A stretch of DNA of 64,000 nucleotides from Acidobacteriota bacterium. Its GTDB lineage: Bacteria; Acidobacteriota; UBA6911; RPQK01; JAJDTT01. Below the pieces are notes generated by a model, which saw nothing but the letters and a program-made list of their open reading frames with translations, was not told where the DNA came from and searched no databases. This document shows positions 8,512 through 17,067 of the stretch, piece by piece; the stretch's first letter is position 1, and the number at the start of each line of letters is the position of its first letter. Both the position numbers and the translations under genes were made by a program. The DNA lies in contig JAPPLF010000080.1 in assembly GCA_028874215.1 (NCBI GenBank), positions 1-64,000 on the forward strand. The letters run 5' to 3'.

Positions 8512-8865
8512 ATGGGGGTCCGGCTCAAGACAACCGACCCCATCTGGTGGGGACTCTTTTCGGCGGGCGGCACGGTGGCGGCCTTCCTGGTCCCGGTCCA
8601 CATCCTGGTGACCGGCTTGGGCATCGGCCTGGGCTGGATTCCAATCGAGACGCTTTCCTACGAACGGGTTCGGGAACTCCTGGAGAACCCGTTGGTTCGG
8701 CTCTACCTGCTGGTTCTCATTTCATTGCCTCTCTTTCACGCGGCCCACCGTCTCCGGCACATCCTGATCGACCTGGGAGGCGGAGCCGTCAAGACGCCCA
8801 TTTCGGTCCTCTGTTACGGTTCCGCCATTGCGGGGACGGCGGCTGCCGTCTGGCTGCTCCTGTAG
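8512..8865 (+). CDS. frdD: Fumarate reductase membrane anchor subunit D
   Basis: A 117-residue membrane protein (E. coli FrdD has 119) with three helices: DPIWWGLFSAGGTVAAFLVPVHIL, LVRLYLLVLISLPLFHAAHRLRHIL and ISVLCYGSAIAGTAAAVWLLL. The N-terminal DPIWWGLFSAGG and the HAAHRLRH loop are typical of FrdD. It closes a complete frdABCD operon, which would allow fumarate respiration or reverse succinate oxidation with menaquinol. Confidence 0.88.
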   Translation: MGVRLKTTDPIWWGLFSAGGTVAAFLVPVHILVTGLGIGLGWIPIETLSYERVRELLENPLVRLYLLVLISLPLFHAAHRLRHILIDLGGGAVKTPISVLCYGSAIAGTAAAVWLLL

Positions 8866-9103
8866 AGAGGGGCGAAATCCCGGTGACCGGGTGGGGGGAC
8901 GTGCGTGTCCGCCCGTATTCTCTGTTGTTGCGCGATTCGGCGTCCGGGAAGCGTCGAGGGCGGAAGTCGTAAAGGGGGACTGCCGTCCCCCATGATCCCC
9001 TTCCGGCGACAAGAAAGTCGCCGCTCCTTCTCCATCGAAACGAAACCTTTTCTGCCGAGAATCCGTCTACTACACAGGACGTCATTCAAGGCAGGTGACC
9101 GAT
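8866..9103. repeat. Intergenic hairpin modules between frdD and the sigma-factor gene
   Basis: A gap of about 240 bases with no gene. It contains GGGGGAC-tgcc-GTCCCCC at 8974-8991 and GGCGAC-aagaaa-GTCGCC at 9005-9022, the latter followed by GCTCC. The first 18-mer is repeated exactly at 16946-16963, and the second has a near twin at 17007-17024. No promoter box was confidently assigned. Confidence 0.7.
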
Positions 9104-10612
9104 ATGATGAAATCGAGATTTGGCGCGAATCGTGGCGGCTACGGGAGCGCGGGCTCTGTCTGGCGACGGAATACCGGCTCGAATCCATGGGATCAGGACG
9201 GAGTCCTGGGGCGGGCGTCGGATGCGAACCGGGGAAGCCACGGGGACGACACCATCTTTGCCTACCTCAAGGAGATGGGATCGATCCCTCTGTTGACGGC
9301 CAGGCAGGAGACCGAGATCGCCAGCCGGTTGGCAAAAGGAAGGGAGCGGCTCGCCGATAGTCTCTACCGTTGTCCGCTGGCCGTCGGAGAACTGATTTCC
9401 TGGGGGCCGCGGCTGCAGGTCGGAGAGATGCGGATCCGGGAGATCGCCCGCCCGGATGCCAAGGCCACCTCCGGGGTCAAGGCGGGGGAGTGGTTCCGGA
9501 TCCAACTGGGGGCCATCGCCCGTTTGGACCAACGCGCCCGGCGGCTCTGGCGCCGATGGCGGCAGGTTGTGCAGGAGGGCGAGCCCGGCTTCCGGGAACT
9601 GCTGGGATTGGCCCGCGTCCGCCGCGCCATCGCCGGGCGGATTCGCACTCTGGGACTGAAGGAGGAAGCGAGAGACCGCCTGCTCAAGTCGCTCAAGGCC
9701 TCTCTGGAACCGATGCTGGACCTGGTCAACACGAGCGAGCGGCTCCGGGAGAGTCCCGCGGCGGAGGACCAGGGCAGATATCGGCAGGTATGCAGCGAAC
9801 TGGAGCGGTGGGAGCAGTCCCAGTGCGTGACCCGGGAACAGGCGCGCCGAACCTTCGGCCGCATCTGCGACGCGGAGGCCCGGGCCACCGATGCCAAGCA
9901 GGAGCTGGTGCAGTCGAACCTGCGGCTGGTCGTGTCCGTGGCCAAGAAATACCGGGGCCGCGGGCTGGCTTTCCTGGATCTGATCCAGGAGGGGAACATC
10001 GGCCTGATGAAGGCGGTCGACCGCTTCAACTACCGTCTGGGCTTCAAGTTCTCCACCTACGCCCACTGGTGGATCCGGCAGGCGATCCAAAGATCCATCT
10101 CCGAGAAGGGGAGAACCATTCGACTTCCCGTCCACATCTCCGAAGTCGTCTACAAGTCCGTCCGAACGGCACGCGAGTGGACCCGGATCTATGGCCGCAA
10201 GCCCAGTACGGAAGAGCTCGCCGGAGCCGTGGGACTACCGGCGGACCGGGTCCAGCGCATCCTGGAAATCGCGCGAAAACCGGTGTCCCTGGAAGCCCCC
10301 ATCGGCCGTGACGAGGAGGGTAAGCTGCAGGATATCCTCGAGGACTGCAGCAGCGAGTCTCCTTCCGACGAGTTCCTGCGTCTGAGCCTGGCGGATGAGA
10401 CTTCAGGCATCCTCAAGAACCTGGATTCCCGGGAGGAGCGAGTGCTGCGCCTGAGGTTCGGGATTGAAGAAGGCCGGGAGCATACGCTGGAGCAGATCGG
10501 GCGCGTTTTCTCCCTGACGCGGGAGCGAATCCGGCAGATCGAGGCCTCCGCTCTCCGGAAGTTGCGGCGCGCATACGTCGAGCGGGAGCCGATTCACGCG
10601 GATTCGCGATAG
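9104..10612 (+). CDS. RNA polymerase sigma factor, sigma-70 primary/group 2 type
   Basis: A 502-residue sigma factor. Region 1.2 is [18 protein letters not shown] long nonconserved insert of about 170 residues follows. Region 2 is [20 protein letters not shown], with [36 protein letters not shown] for -10 recognition and melting. Region 3 is [10 protein letters not shown], and region 4 has a helix-turn-helix ([21 protein letters not shown]). Region 1.1 is lacking, which can mean either a primary factor of this phylum or an alternative RpoD-like (group 2) factor. ATG at 9104 sits behind AAGGCAGG; a GTG at 9095 is possible. It is transcribed alone, after the frd operon. Confidence 0.93.
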   Translation: MMKSRFGANRGGYGSAGSVWRRNTGSNPWDQDGVLGRASDANRGSHGDDTIFAYLKEMGSIPLLTARQETEIASRLAKGRERLADSLYRCPLAVGELISWGPRLQVGEMRIREIARPDAKATSGVKAGEWFRIQLGAIARLDQRARRLWRRWRQVVQEGEPGFRELLGLARVRRAIAGRIRTLGLKEEARDRLLKSLKASLEPMLDLVNTSERLRESPAAEDQGRYRQVCSELERWEQSQCVTREQARRTFGRICDAEARATDAKQELVQSNLRLVVSVAKKYRGRGLAFLDLIQEGNIGLMKAVDRFNYRLGFKFSTYAHWWIRQAIQRSISEKGRTIRLPVHISEVVYKSVRTAREWTRIYGRKPSTEELAGAVGLPADRVQRILEIARKPVSLEAPIGRDEEGKLQDILEDCSSESPSDEFLRLSLADETSGILKNLDSREERVLRLRFGIEEGREHTLEQIGRVFSLTRERIRQIEASALRKLRRAYVEREPIHADSR

Positions 10613-10623
10613 TTGGATCCGCC

Positions 10624-10645
10624 TTCCCCTTCCTGCGGAGGGGAA
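10624..10645. terminator. Possible bidirectional terminator hairpin
   Basis: TTCCCCT at 10624-10630 pairs with AGGGGAA at 10639-10645 around an 8-base loop. It lies in the 39-base gap between the convergent sigma-factor and PPC-protein genes. There is no clear U-tract, so the call is tentative. Confidence 0.35.
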
Positions 10646-10651
10646 ACCGCC

Positions 10652-13042
10652 CTATTCGATGGTCACCAGGACAGGGTAAGAGGCGTAGTCGACCGACTCT
10701 TCCAGGATTCCCAATCCTCGCATCTTCTCGGTGCGTTCGCTGCGGTGCCGGGTGACGACGTAGATGGGCACGGTCATGGGCTCCAGCGATTCCTCCGCCA
10801 GAATATTCAGGATGCGGGAGTGTTCGCCCTTGCTGATGACCAGACCCGCATTGGTGGACCGACCGTCGACGAACAGGCCGGGGGGGCGATTTTTCACTTC
10901 GATGCCCACCTCATGAGCGAAGTCATCCGGACAGGCGATCCGGACATGGAGGCGGCCCTGGGAACCCCGCTTCAGGACCAGGTGTTCCGGTTCGACGAGA
11001 GGCCGGATGGTGGGGGGAGGGACCACGGTGACCAGGTTCAGCCCACTGTCCGGGTCCACCGCGGCGTGGATTCTCTCCACACCTCCGATTCGGGCGCGCC
11101 CTTGGATCTTGAGCCTGTGATCCGGTGGCGCCGGAGGCGCTGAAGCGTCCGCGGTGAAAATCAGCGTCGTCTGGAACTCGTCCCGGCGAATGGCTCCCGG
11201 TTCGGACCCGACGCCGGGCGGCAGATCCAGGGCTTCGATCCGGATTTCATCCCGGAACCCGTCCATCCGCAGTGCCGACACCACCAGAGGCACGCTCCCG
11301 TCGCGGGGGACGTTGGGGCTCCTGGCGCCTGCTCCCCTCAAGTCCCGCTGTTGCATGAAGCCGTCGTCCAGGTAGAGGCGGAAATCGGGTCTGGCGGGGC
11401 GGACCGTGAGGCGGTAGGTATGCCGGAGTCCTCCCGAACCGCTCAGATCCCGCAGGCGAACCAGGTATTCTCCGTCCGCCGGAGGGTCGAACAGTAGATA
11501 CGAGTCCTTGCCGTAGACGGGACCACCGTCGTCGTTTCGATAGAAGAGGGTCAGGATGGAGGAATCTCCCGGGGCCGGAGCCTCGGGAGGGAGGATTTCC
11601 ACTTTTCGGGCGTTGTAGTTCTTGGGATGGTTCTGGGGGCTGGTTCCCAACCAGGCCAACCGCTGTCCCATGAGGCCCTGGGCCAGGGAGAAATCGTCCG
11701 AGTGGCGGAGCCCCTCTTCCAGGCGGACCAGCTCACGCTCGCTCAGGAGGACGAAGTCTCTTCCCCGAAACGCCGTTCCGTTGGCCAGGTCGAACCGCTG
11801 CAGTTGCAGGGAACGGGACGCCAGGGGTTCCAGGTGGCTTCCTTCGAAGACGGTCCTGAGCCGGGCCCGGGGCAGGGAACCTCCCTGGAGGTCCAGGATT
11901 TCGATATGGGAATCCAGCGGAGAATCGAGCCGCTGAGCCGCCACCTCCAAGGCCAGAGGCCTCCCCCGGCGAGCCGGAAACCGGAAGACGTCAACGTCCT
12001 GCGACGAATCGATCCGGCCGTTGACGATGATGGGAACGGAGACCGGCTGGGCCGTCTCCGGGTCGTCGTTGTGCTCCGACTCCAGGGTCTCGTCATGGTT
12101 CCCCACGGCGATCCGGACGGGGTTGAGGGACGGTCCGTGGGCCGTGCGGATTGTCAGGTCCCGAAAGCCGTCCTCCCGGGGTGGCCGATCCCCGCGGAGC
12201 CGGATCCGGGTCTGACCTCCCAGATTGAAGCCCTCCAGCCGCGCTTCCACCTCTTCACCCCGGCGCACGCCCGCGGGAAACAGGTGGGTCACATAGGGTA
12301 CTGCGCCCAACGTCAGGCGGTAGAAGCGTCGCGAGCCGCCACCGCCGGGGAAATCGGTGACCCGGACGGTGTAGCGGCCTGATCGGGGCAGACGCATTCC
12401 CAGCATGGCGTCGAGGTTTCGTGGAGAGGCGTTGTTGCTGGTGGCCAGGACGCGCCCATCCGGTCCCATGAGCGTGAGAGCCGCGTCCATCCGGGACCCC
12501 AAGGGGTGGGCTTGTAGTTGGAGCACCAGCTCTTCACCCTGGCGCCCATCCAATTGGAAGTAGTCTTCCTCTCCTCCCTTGGCGATCCGGCCGTTCACCG
12601 TCACGGGAAGGGTGACGGATTGGGCTTCGGAAACGGTGTGGTTGCCGTCGGACTCGCGGATCTCGGGGAACCGCCCGACGGCGAAGGGAATCCAGTTGCT
12701 GGCTCCGTGCCCGGTCTTGACTCGAAATCCGTAGATAGCGGGAGGCGTATCCTTGTGAACTTCGACTTCCAGTCGCAACCGCTCCAGCGGGGTCTGGAAC
12801 CGCCCGTTGGGACCGTCCCATTCCTCGAGGATGCTCGCCGAAATGTTCGAGGAGTTAAAAACTATATTATCCGACCCTTTGAGATGTATTCCCTCCAAAT
12901 TCACTTCAACTGTGGATCCGGCCCGGGCTCCGTTGGGGTCGGCGAAGTAGATCACCGGAACAAAAGGATAGTAGGTCGTGGCCATGCCCCACGAAAGGGT
13001 TCCGAGAAGGATGAGGATCAGAGTTGCGGGTTTCGCCTGCAT
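10652..13042 (-). CDS. Secreted PPC-domain (pre-peptidase C-terminal) multidomain protein
   Basis: A 796-residue exported protein beginning with a signal peptide (LILILLGTLSWGMA). An Ig/TIG-like segment follows (FADPNGARAGSTVEVNLEGIHLKG), then repeated PPC-type beta domains. Markers are VNGRIAKGGEEDYFQLDGRQGEELVLQLQA (about 155-250) and VNGRIDSSQDVDVFRFPARRGRPLALEVAA (about 340-440), both with the family's D-x-[FY]-x-F core. A further copy lies near residues 480-555. Such proteins regularly accompany DUF1549/DUF1553 and DUF1501 genes. Their role is unknown, and surface carbohydrate or matrix binding is only a suggestion. Its ATG overlaps the preceding gene's stop by one base (TGATG), so it is the third gene of that operon. 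Confidence 0.85.
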   Translation of the reverse strand: MQAKPATLILILLGTLSWGMATTYYPFVPVIYFADPNGARAGSTVEVNLEGIHLKGSDNIVFNSSNISASILEEWDGPNGRFQTPLERLRLEVEVHKDTPPAIYGFRVKTGHGASNWIPFAVGRFPEIRESDGNHTVSEAQSVTLPVTVNGRIAKGGEEDYFQLDGRQGEELVLQLQAHPLGSRMDAALTLMGPDGRVLATSNNASPRNLDAMLGMRLPRSGRYTVRVTDFPGGGGSRRFYRLTLGAVPYVTHLFPAGVRRGEEVEARLEGFNLGGQTRIRLRGDRPPREDGFRDLTIRTAHGPSLNPVRIAVGNHDETLESEHNDDPETAQPVSVPIIVNGRIDSSQDVDVFRFPARRGRPLALEVAAQRLDSPLDSHIEILDLQGGSLPRARLRTVFEGSHLEPLASRSLQLQRFDLANGTAFRGRDFVLLSERELVRLEEGLRHSDDFSLAQGLMGQRLAWLGTSPQNHPKNYNARKVEILPPEAPAPGDSSILTLFYRNDDGGPVYGKDSYLLFDPPADGEYLVRLRDLSGSGGLRHTYRLTVRPARPDFRLYLDDGFMQQRDLRGAGARSPNVPRDGSVPLVVSALRMDGFRDEIRIEALDLPPGVGSEPGAIRRDEFQTTLIFTADASAPPAPPDHRLKIQGRARIGGVERIHAAVDPDSGLNLVTVVPPPTIRPLVEPEHLVLKRGSQGRLHVRIACPDDFAHEVGIEVKNRPPGLFVDGRSTNAGLVISKGEHSRILNILAEESLEPMTVPIYVVTRHRSERTEKMRGLGILEESVDYASYPVLVTIE

Positions 13043-15507
13043 CAGTGATTGAAGAGGAATTCCTTGCTCATCATCACGCCCGCCCAGAAATCCTCCAGGA
13101 GTTCCCGGCGGACCCGATCACCGGAGGAGGCCGAGCCTCCATCCGGGCCGAACATTTCCAGGACCTCCGCCTCTTCGCTCGGGGACGGCGGCCGGGAAAG
13201 CGAACTCCAGAAGATCCGGCGGACGATCTCCCGATCCGTGAACCCCTGGTCGAGCATCCGCTGAAGGTTTCCTTCGGGGGAGCGTAGCTTGGCGCTCAGG
13301 AGCTCCCCGTTGAGGAGGTGCAGGACCTGGGGAACCGTGGAGCTTCGGACCCGCTCCGAGTAGGCGTTGATTTCTCTGGAAGGGCGTCCGAAGAGGGTCA
13401 GGGCATAGGAGCTCACGCGGGAGTCGGGCAGTTGCAGGGCCCGGACGCCCTCAGGATGCCCGGCGAAGCTCTCGGGCACCCCCAGGGCCTGGGACACCAC
13501 GTCCAGCAGGACCTCGGCGGGGAGTCTCCGGATCAGATAGTGGGAGTAATACTTCCGGTCATGGCTGTTGTCCTGGGGCCGGGAGCTCCTCTGGTAGGCG
13601 GCCGAGTTCACTATGGTTCGGATCAGAGACTTGAGATCGAATCCGCTCCGCACGAACTCGCGCCCCAGGGCGTCCAGGAGGCGCGGGTTGGAGGCCACAT
13701 TGGTTTCCCGCATGTCGTCGGCGGGATGGACGAGGCCCCGGCCCATTAAGTGATGCCAGACGCGGTTCACGACCGCACGGACGAAGTAGCGATTCTCGCC
13801 CGATGTGAGCCACTGGGCGAGAGGGAGGCGCCGGTCTCTCCCCGGCCGGTCGCTGATCGTCTCCGCCGACTCCAGAGGACGGGGAGGCAGGGGCCGGCCC
13901 AAGAGCGGGTGGATCACCTCGCCGCGGCTGGCGGTGAAAATGGTGGTCTCCTTCAAAGAGTTGGGATTGTCGGTAAAACCGTAGCCCAGGTCGTTCTTGC
14001 GGCCGACTCGGGAAAAGAAGCTGGAGAGGTGGTAGTAGTCGTCCTGCGTCCATTTGTCCAGGGGGTGGTTGTGGCACCGGGCGCAGTTGATGGCGATCCC
14101 CATGAAGGTGAGGGTCATGTTCTCCGCCAGCACGGTGGGCCCGTCGTGAAGCAGGTAGTAGTTGGCGGCGCCGTTGGTCAAATTGCTTCCGGAGGCGGTG
14201 ATGATCTCCCGGACGAAGCGGTCCCAGGGCTTGTTTTCGGCGACCGCCTGTCGAATCCAACCATGGAAGGTGCGGGTCGCGGCCGGAGTGAGCTTGGAAC
14301 TGGAGACGAGAAGGAGGTCGGACCACTTGTAGGCCCAGAGGTCCACGAACTCGGACCGTTCCAGCAACGCGTCCACAAGACGGCGTCGTTTTCCAGGGTC
14401 CGGATCGGCCGCGAACCGTTTCGCTTCTTCGCCGCTGGGCAGGATTCCCGCCGCGTCCAGGTAGGCTCGCCGGAGAAACTCCGAATCGGTGCAGAGCTCC
14501 GACGGGGGAATCCTCATCTGTTGCAGCTTCTCCAGGACCAGGTCGTCGATGAAGTTGTGGCGTGCCGCCTTGCGGAAGACCTGCTCCCGAAGCCGGGCCG
14601 GAAAGGGAACGGAAACTCTCGCCGTGGCGATCCGATCCAGGTACCAAACTGAAAGGTTGGCCTCGCCGTGACCCGATGTCTCCACCATTCCATCCGGCCC
14701 AACCTTGGCCACGGAGGCGTCGCTGCTGGTGTACTTGCCCCAGCGGGTGACGTCCTCGGTCCGTCCGTCGGAATAGAACGCCCGGACCACCAGCCGGTGC
14801 CGGACCCCGGGCCGCAGCATCGCCTGCGAAGGGTAGACCTCCAACCGCTCGACCCTGGGATCGTCGGGAGCGGGACCCTTGGCTCCGCCCGCGATCCAGT
14901 CGGCCATGATTCGATAGTCGAGGGAGTCCGGTTCCAGCAGCTTTCCGCCCCCGTGGGAGACGGCCAGGGTGGGTTTCAGCAGGACCAGACTCCGCGACGG
15001 CTCCCGGCGGGAGATTCTGCGGCCCCCGGCTTCCCGGGTCAGGGCTCGGAAGTCCTCCTGCAGGGAATAGCCTCTCAGCGAGAGCTTGAAGAAGTTCTGT
15101 CCCGCTCCCGCGCCGTGGCAGGGTCCCGAGTTGCAACCCGACTTGGTCATGACCGAGCGGACCTGGTTCCGAAAGTCCCGGCGCGGCGGTTGGCCGGCCG
15201 ATTTTACCTGGACAAGGACGGATGTCTGGCGGCCGTCGGGCAGCCGGGCGGTGATTCGGGCCTCTCCGTCGCCCACCGCCCGCACCACCCCTTGAGCGTC
15301 CACTCGGACGACGCCGGGAGAAGAAGAGGTAAAAGCCGCTTCCGGGGTCATGTCGGCCTCGGAGCCGCGTTGGGGCGTCCGCTGGATCAGGATGAGCCGC
15401 TGTGTCGCATCCTGTCCCTCAAGCGTGATGTCGGATGGGATCAGCGCCAGCGGACCGGCTCCGGAAACCGTGAGAGTGGACGCGGCCAGCAGCAGAGTCG
15501 CGATCAT
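13042..15507 (-). CDS. DUF1549/DUF1553 secreted cytochrome-c-like protein with Ig-like domain
   Basis: An 821-residue exported protein. After a short signal (MIATLLLAASTLTVSGAG) comes a bacterial Ig-like beta domain (about 25-100), then a cysteine motif CNSGPCHG at Cys125/Cys130 like the PSCyt1 domain, and a second Big-like segment near 220-290. DUF1549 follows, including CARCHNHPLDKW, a CxxCH-type sequence that could bind haem c. DUF1553 is C-terminal (NRYFVRAVVNRVWHHLMGRGLV to VLHLLNGELL). The biochemical role is unproven; the domains are common in Planctomycetota and Acidobacteriota secretomes. The ATG overlaps the DUF1501 stop (ATGA), showing tight coupling. A longer in-frame extension upstream merely reads the antisense of the neighbour. 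Confidence 0.92.
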   Translation of the reverse strand: MIATLLLAASTLTVSGAGPLALIPSDITLEGQDATQRLILIQRTPQRGSEADMTPEAAFTSSSPGVVRVDAQGVVRAVGDGEARITARLPDGRQTSVLVQVKSAGQPPRRDFRNQVRSVMTKSGCNSGPCHGAGAGQNFFKLSLRGYSLQEDFRALTREAGGRRISRREPSRSLVLLKPTLAVSHGGGKLLEPDSLDYRIMADWIAGGAKGPAPDDPRVERLEVYPSQAMLRPGVRHRLVVRAFYSDGRTEDVTRWGKYTSSDASVAKVGPDGMVETSGHGEANLSVWYLDRIATARVSVPFPARLREQVFRKAARHNFIDDLVLEKLQQMRIPPSELCTDSEFLRRAYLDAAGILPSGEEAKRFAADPDPGKRRRLVDALLERSEFVDLWAYKWSDLLLVSSSKLTPAATRTFHGWIRQAVAENKPWDRFVREIITASGSNLTNGAANYYLLHDGPTVLAENMTLTFMGIAINCARCHNHPLDKWTQDDYYHLSSFFSRVGRKNDLGYGFTDNPNSLKETTIFTASRGEVIHPLLGRPLPPRPLESAETISDRPGRDRRLPLAQWLTSGENRYFVRAVVNRVWHHLMGRGLVHPADDMRETNVASNPRLLDALGREFVRSGFDLKSLIRTIVNSAAYQRSSRPQDNSHDRKYYSHYLIRRLPAEVLLDVVSQALGVPESFAGHPEGVRALQLPDSRVSSYALTLFGRPSREINAYSERVRSSTVPQVLHLLNGELLSAKLRSPEGNLQRMLDQGFTDREIVRRIFWSSLSRPPSPSEEAEVLEMFGPDGGSASSGDRVRRELLEDFWAGVMMSKEFLFNH

Positions 15508-16856
15508 GCGGTGCCGAATAGCTCCCGGATCGGCTCCACACCGATCTCCACCACGGGAACGGGCCGGTTGCCCGGTCCGTCCAGTTCGGTGTGAACGCTG
15601 ATGCCGAGGGCCTGATACAGGCTGGCGAGAATTTCCATGGGTTCGACGGGACGGTCCCTGGGTTCGCTGGCCGTGCGGTCGGAGGAACCGATGACCTGCC
15701 CCCCCACGACGCCTCCGCCGGCGAGGATGAGCGTGCCGCAGGCCGGCCAGTGATCCCGGCCGCCCGCGGGGTTGATCTTGGGAGACCGGCCGAACTCTCC
15801 CATGGCCACCACCAGGGTCTGTTCCAACAGGCCGCGCTGCTGGAGGTCTTCGAGCAGGGAAGAGAAGGCGTGGTCGAACATGGGCCCCAGCGTGTCGAGT
15901 GCGCTCAGGGAGGTGAAAGGCGACTGGCCATGGATGTCCCAGGACCCGGCCAGATCGTCGAACATGTTGACGGTCACGAAGCGGACGCCGCGCTCCACGA
16001 GGCGGCGGGCCAGGAGGCAACTCTGCCCGAATCGGTTCATGCCATAGCTTCGCCGAAGCGGCTCCGGCTCGCCGGTCAGATCGAAGGACTGGCGGGCCTG
16101 ACGTGAGGAGACGATCCGGTAGGCCTGGGAGAAATTGGCGTCCAGGAGCCGGCTCTCGGCACAGTTCTCCTCGAAATCGCGGAAGCTCCGGTCGATGAGC
16201 CGGCGGAAGGAAATCCGTCTCCCGGCTCGAACCGCCGAAACGTAATCGGGTGGCCGGAGGTCCCGGACCCGAAAGGAAGGGTCGGAAGGGTCGGAGTCGA
16301 TGACGAACGGCTCGTGGGTCTTGCCCAGGAAACCGGGCCCCTGACCGTCGTCCGGCCGGTAGGGGAGAAGGACGTGCGCGGGCAGGTCGCCCCGGGCTCC
16401 CTTCAGCTTGTCGACGACGCATCCCGGATGAGGGTACTGAATTCCGGGGAGCGGAGGCCGTCCGGTTTGCATCCAGGTCTTGGCCTGGGGATGGGCCGGA
16501 TTGGTGTGGTAGTAGGAGCGGATCAACGCGAACTTGTCGGCGTGGCGGGCCATGCGGGGAAACAGTTCGGTGATCCGTACCCCGGCCACGTTGGTGGGAA
16601 TCGGCTTGTAGGGTCCCCGAATCTCGGCCGGTGCATCCGGCTTCGGGTCCCAGGTGTCCATTTGGGGGGCGCCCCCCTCCAGGAACAGGAGGATGCAGTT
16701 CACGTCCTTGTCGGAGCTGGTCCGGCCCGCGGCCTTGAGCTCCAGGAAGCCGGGCAGGGTGAGGCCCAGGAACGCCAGAGAGCCGGCGTGAAGGAAGTCC
16801 CTGCGGTGGACTGCCTGGCAAAGATGGGGCGATGTCGGGCCGTCGAGACGAAGCAT
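15504..16856 (-). CDS. DUF1501 secreted protein (sulfatase-like fold), Tat signal
   Basis: A 450-residue protein whose N-terminus carries a twin-arginine signal (HRRDFLHAGSLAFLGLTLPGF). The body shows the DUF1501 pattern: NCILLFLEGGAPQMDTWDPKP, RITELFPRMARHADKFALIRS, VRFVTVNMF...WDIHG, then a C-terminal GEFGRSPKIN and GRDHWPACGT. DUF1501 is related to the alkaline phosphatase/sulfatase superfamily, but its reaction is unknown. ATG at 16856 places the Tat motif 16-20 residues in. An in-frame ATG at 16913 would add 19 residues and lies close to the hairpin repeats. It is the first gene of a three-gene operon with the DUF1549/1553 and PPC proteins. Confidence 0.92.
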   Translation of the reverse strand: MLRLDGPTSPHLCQAVHRRDFLHAGSLAFLGLTLPGFLELKAAGRTSSDKDVNCILLFLEGGAPQMDTWDPKPDAPAEIRGPYKPIPTNVAGVRITELFPRMARHADKFALIRSYYHTNPAHPQAKTWMQTGRPPLPGIQYPHPGCVVDKLKGARGDLPAHVLLPYRPDDGQGPGFLGKTHEPFVIDSDPSDPSFRVRDLRPPDYVSAVRAGRRISFRRLIDRSFRDFEENCAESRLLDANFSQAYRIVSSRQARQSFDLTGEPEPLRRSYGMNRFGQSCLLARRLVERGVRFVTVNMFDDLAGSWDIHGQSPFTSLSALDTLGPMFDHAFSSLLEDLQQRGLLEQTLVVAMGEFGRSPKINPAGGRDHWPACGTLILAGGGVVGGQVIGSSDRTASEPRDRPVEPMEILASLYQALGISVHTELDGPGNRPVPVVEIGVEPIRELFGTA

Positions 16857-16900
16857 GGATCCGGATCCCAAGTTTAGCAGTCCATGGCAAATGTCGGGAG

Positions 16901-17024
16901 GGGCGATTTCCAATCGCCCGCTCTTCGGTCACCGGATTGGTAGAGGGGGGACTGCCGTCCCCCATACCCCCCCCTCATCGGCGGTAGGAAAACCGCCGCT
17001 CCAGTCGGCGACAGGAGAGTCGCC
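16901..17024. repeat. Cluster of four intergenic hairpin modules
   Basis: Four perfect hairpins lie head to tail between divergent genes: GGGCGATTTCCAATCGCCC (16901-16919), GGGGGAC-tgcc-GTCCCCC (16946-16963), GGCGGT-aggaaa-ACCGCC (16980-16997) and GGCGAC-aggaga-GTCGCC (17007-17024). The last two are each followed by GCTCC. The first two match hairpins at 5509 and 8974 exactly. This is the fullest version of the family in the window. It may also shape transcription from the divergent promoters. Confidence 0.8.
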
Positions 17025-17067
17025 GCTCCATGACCTGCGTGTTATGATCCCCGCCGGGAGTGACGGC

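Noticed and set aside
5509-9027. Hairpin arrays considered as a CRISPR array
   Set aside because: The repeated units are self-complementary stems of 6-8 bp at irregular spacing; there are no constant spacers of 25-45 bases and no cas genes.
15508-16965. In-frame upstream extension of the DUF1549/1553 gene to about 1300 residues
   Set aside because: The extra part is the second frame of the DUF1501 gene. The ATG at 15507 overlapping the DUF1501 stop and followed by a signal peptide is the real start.
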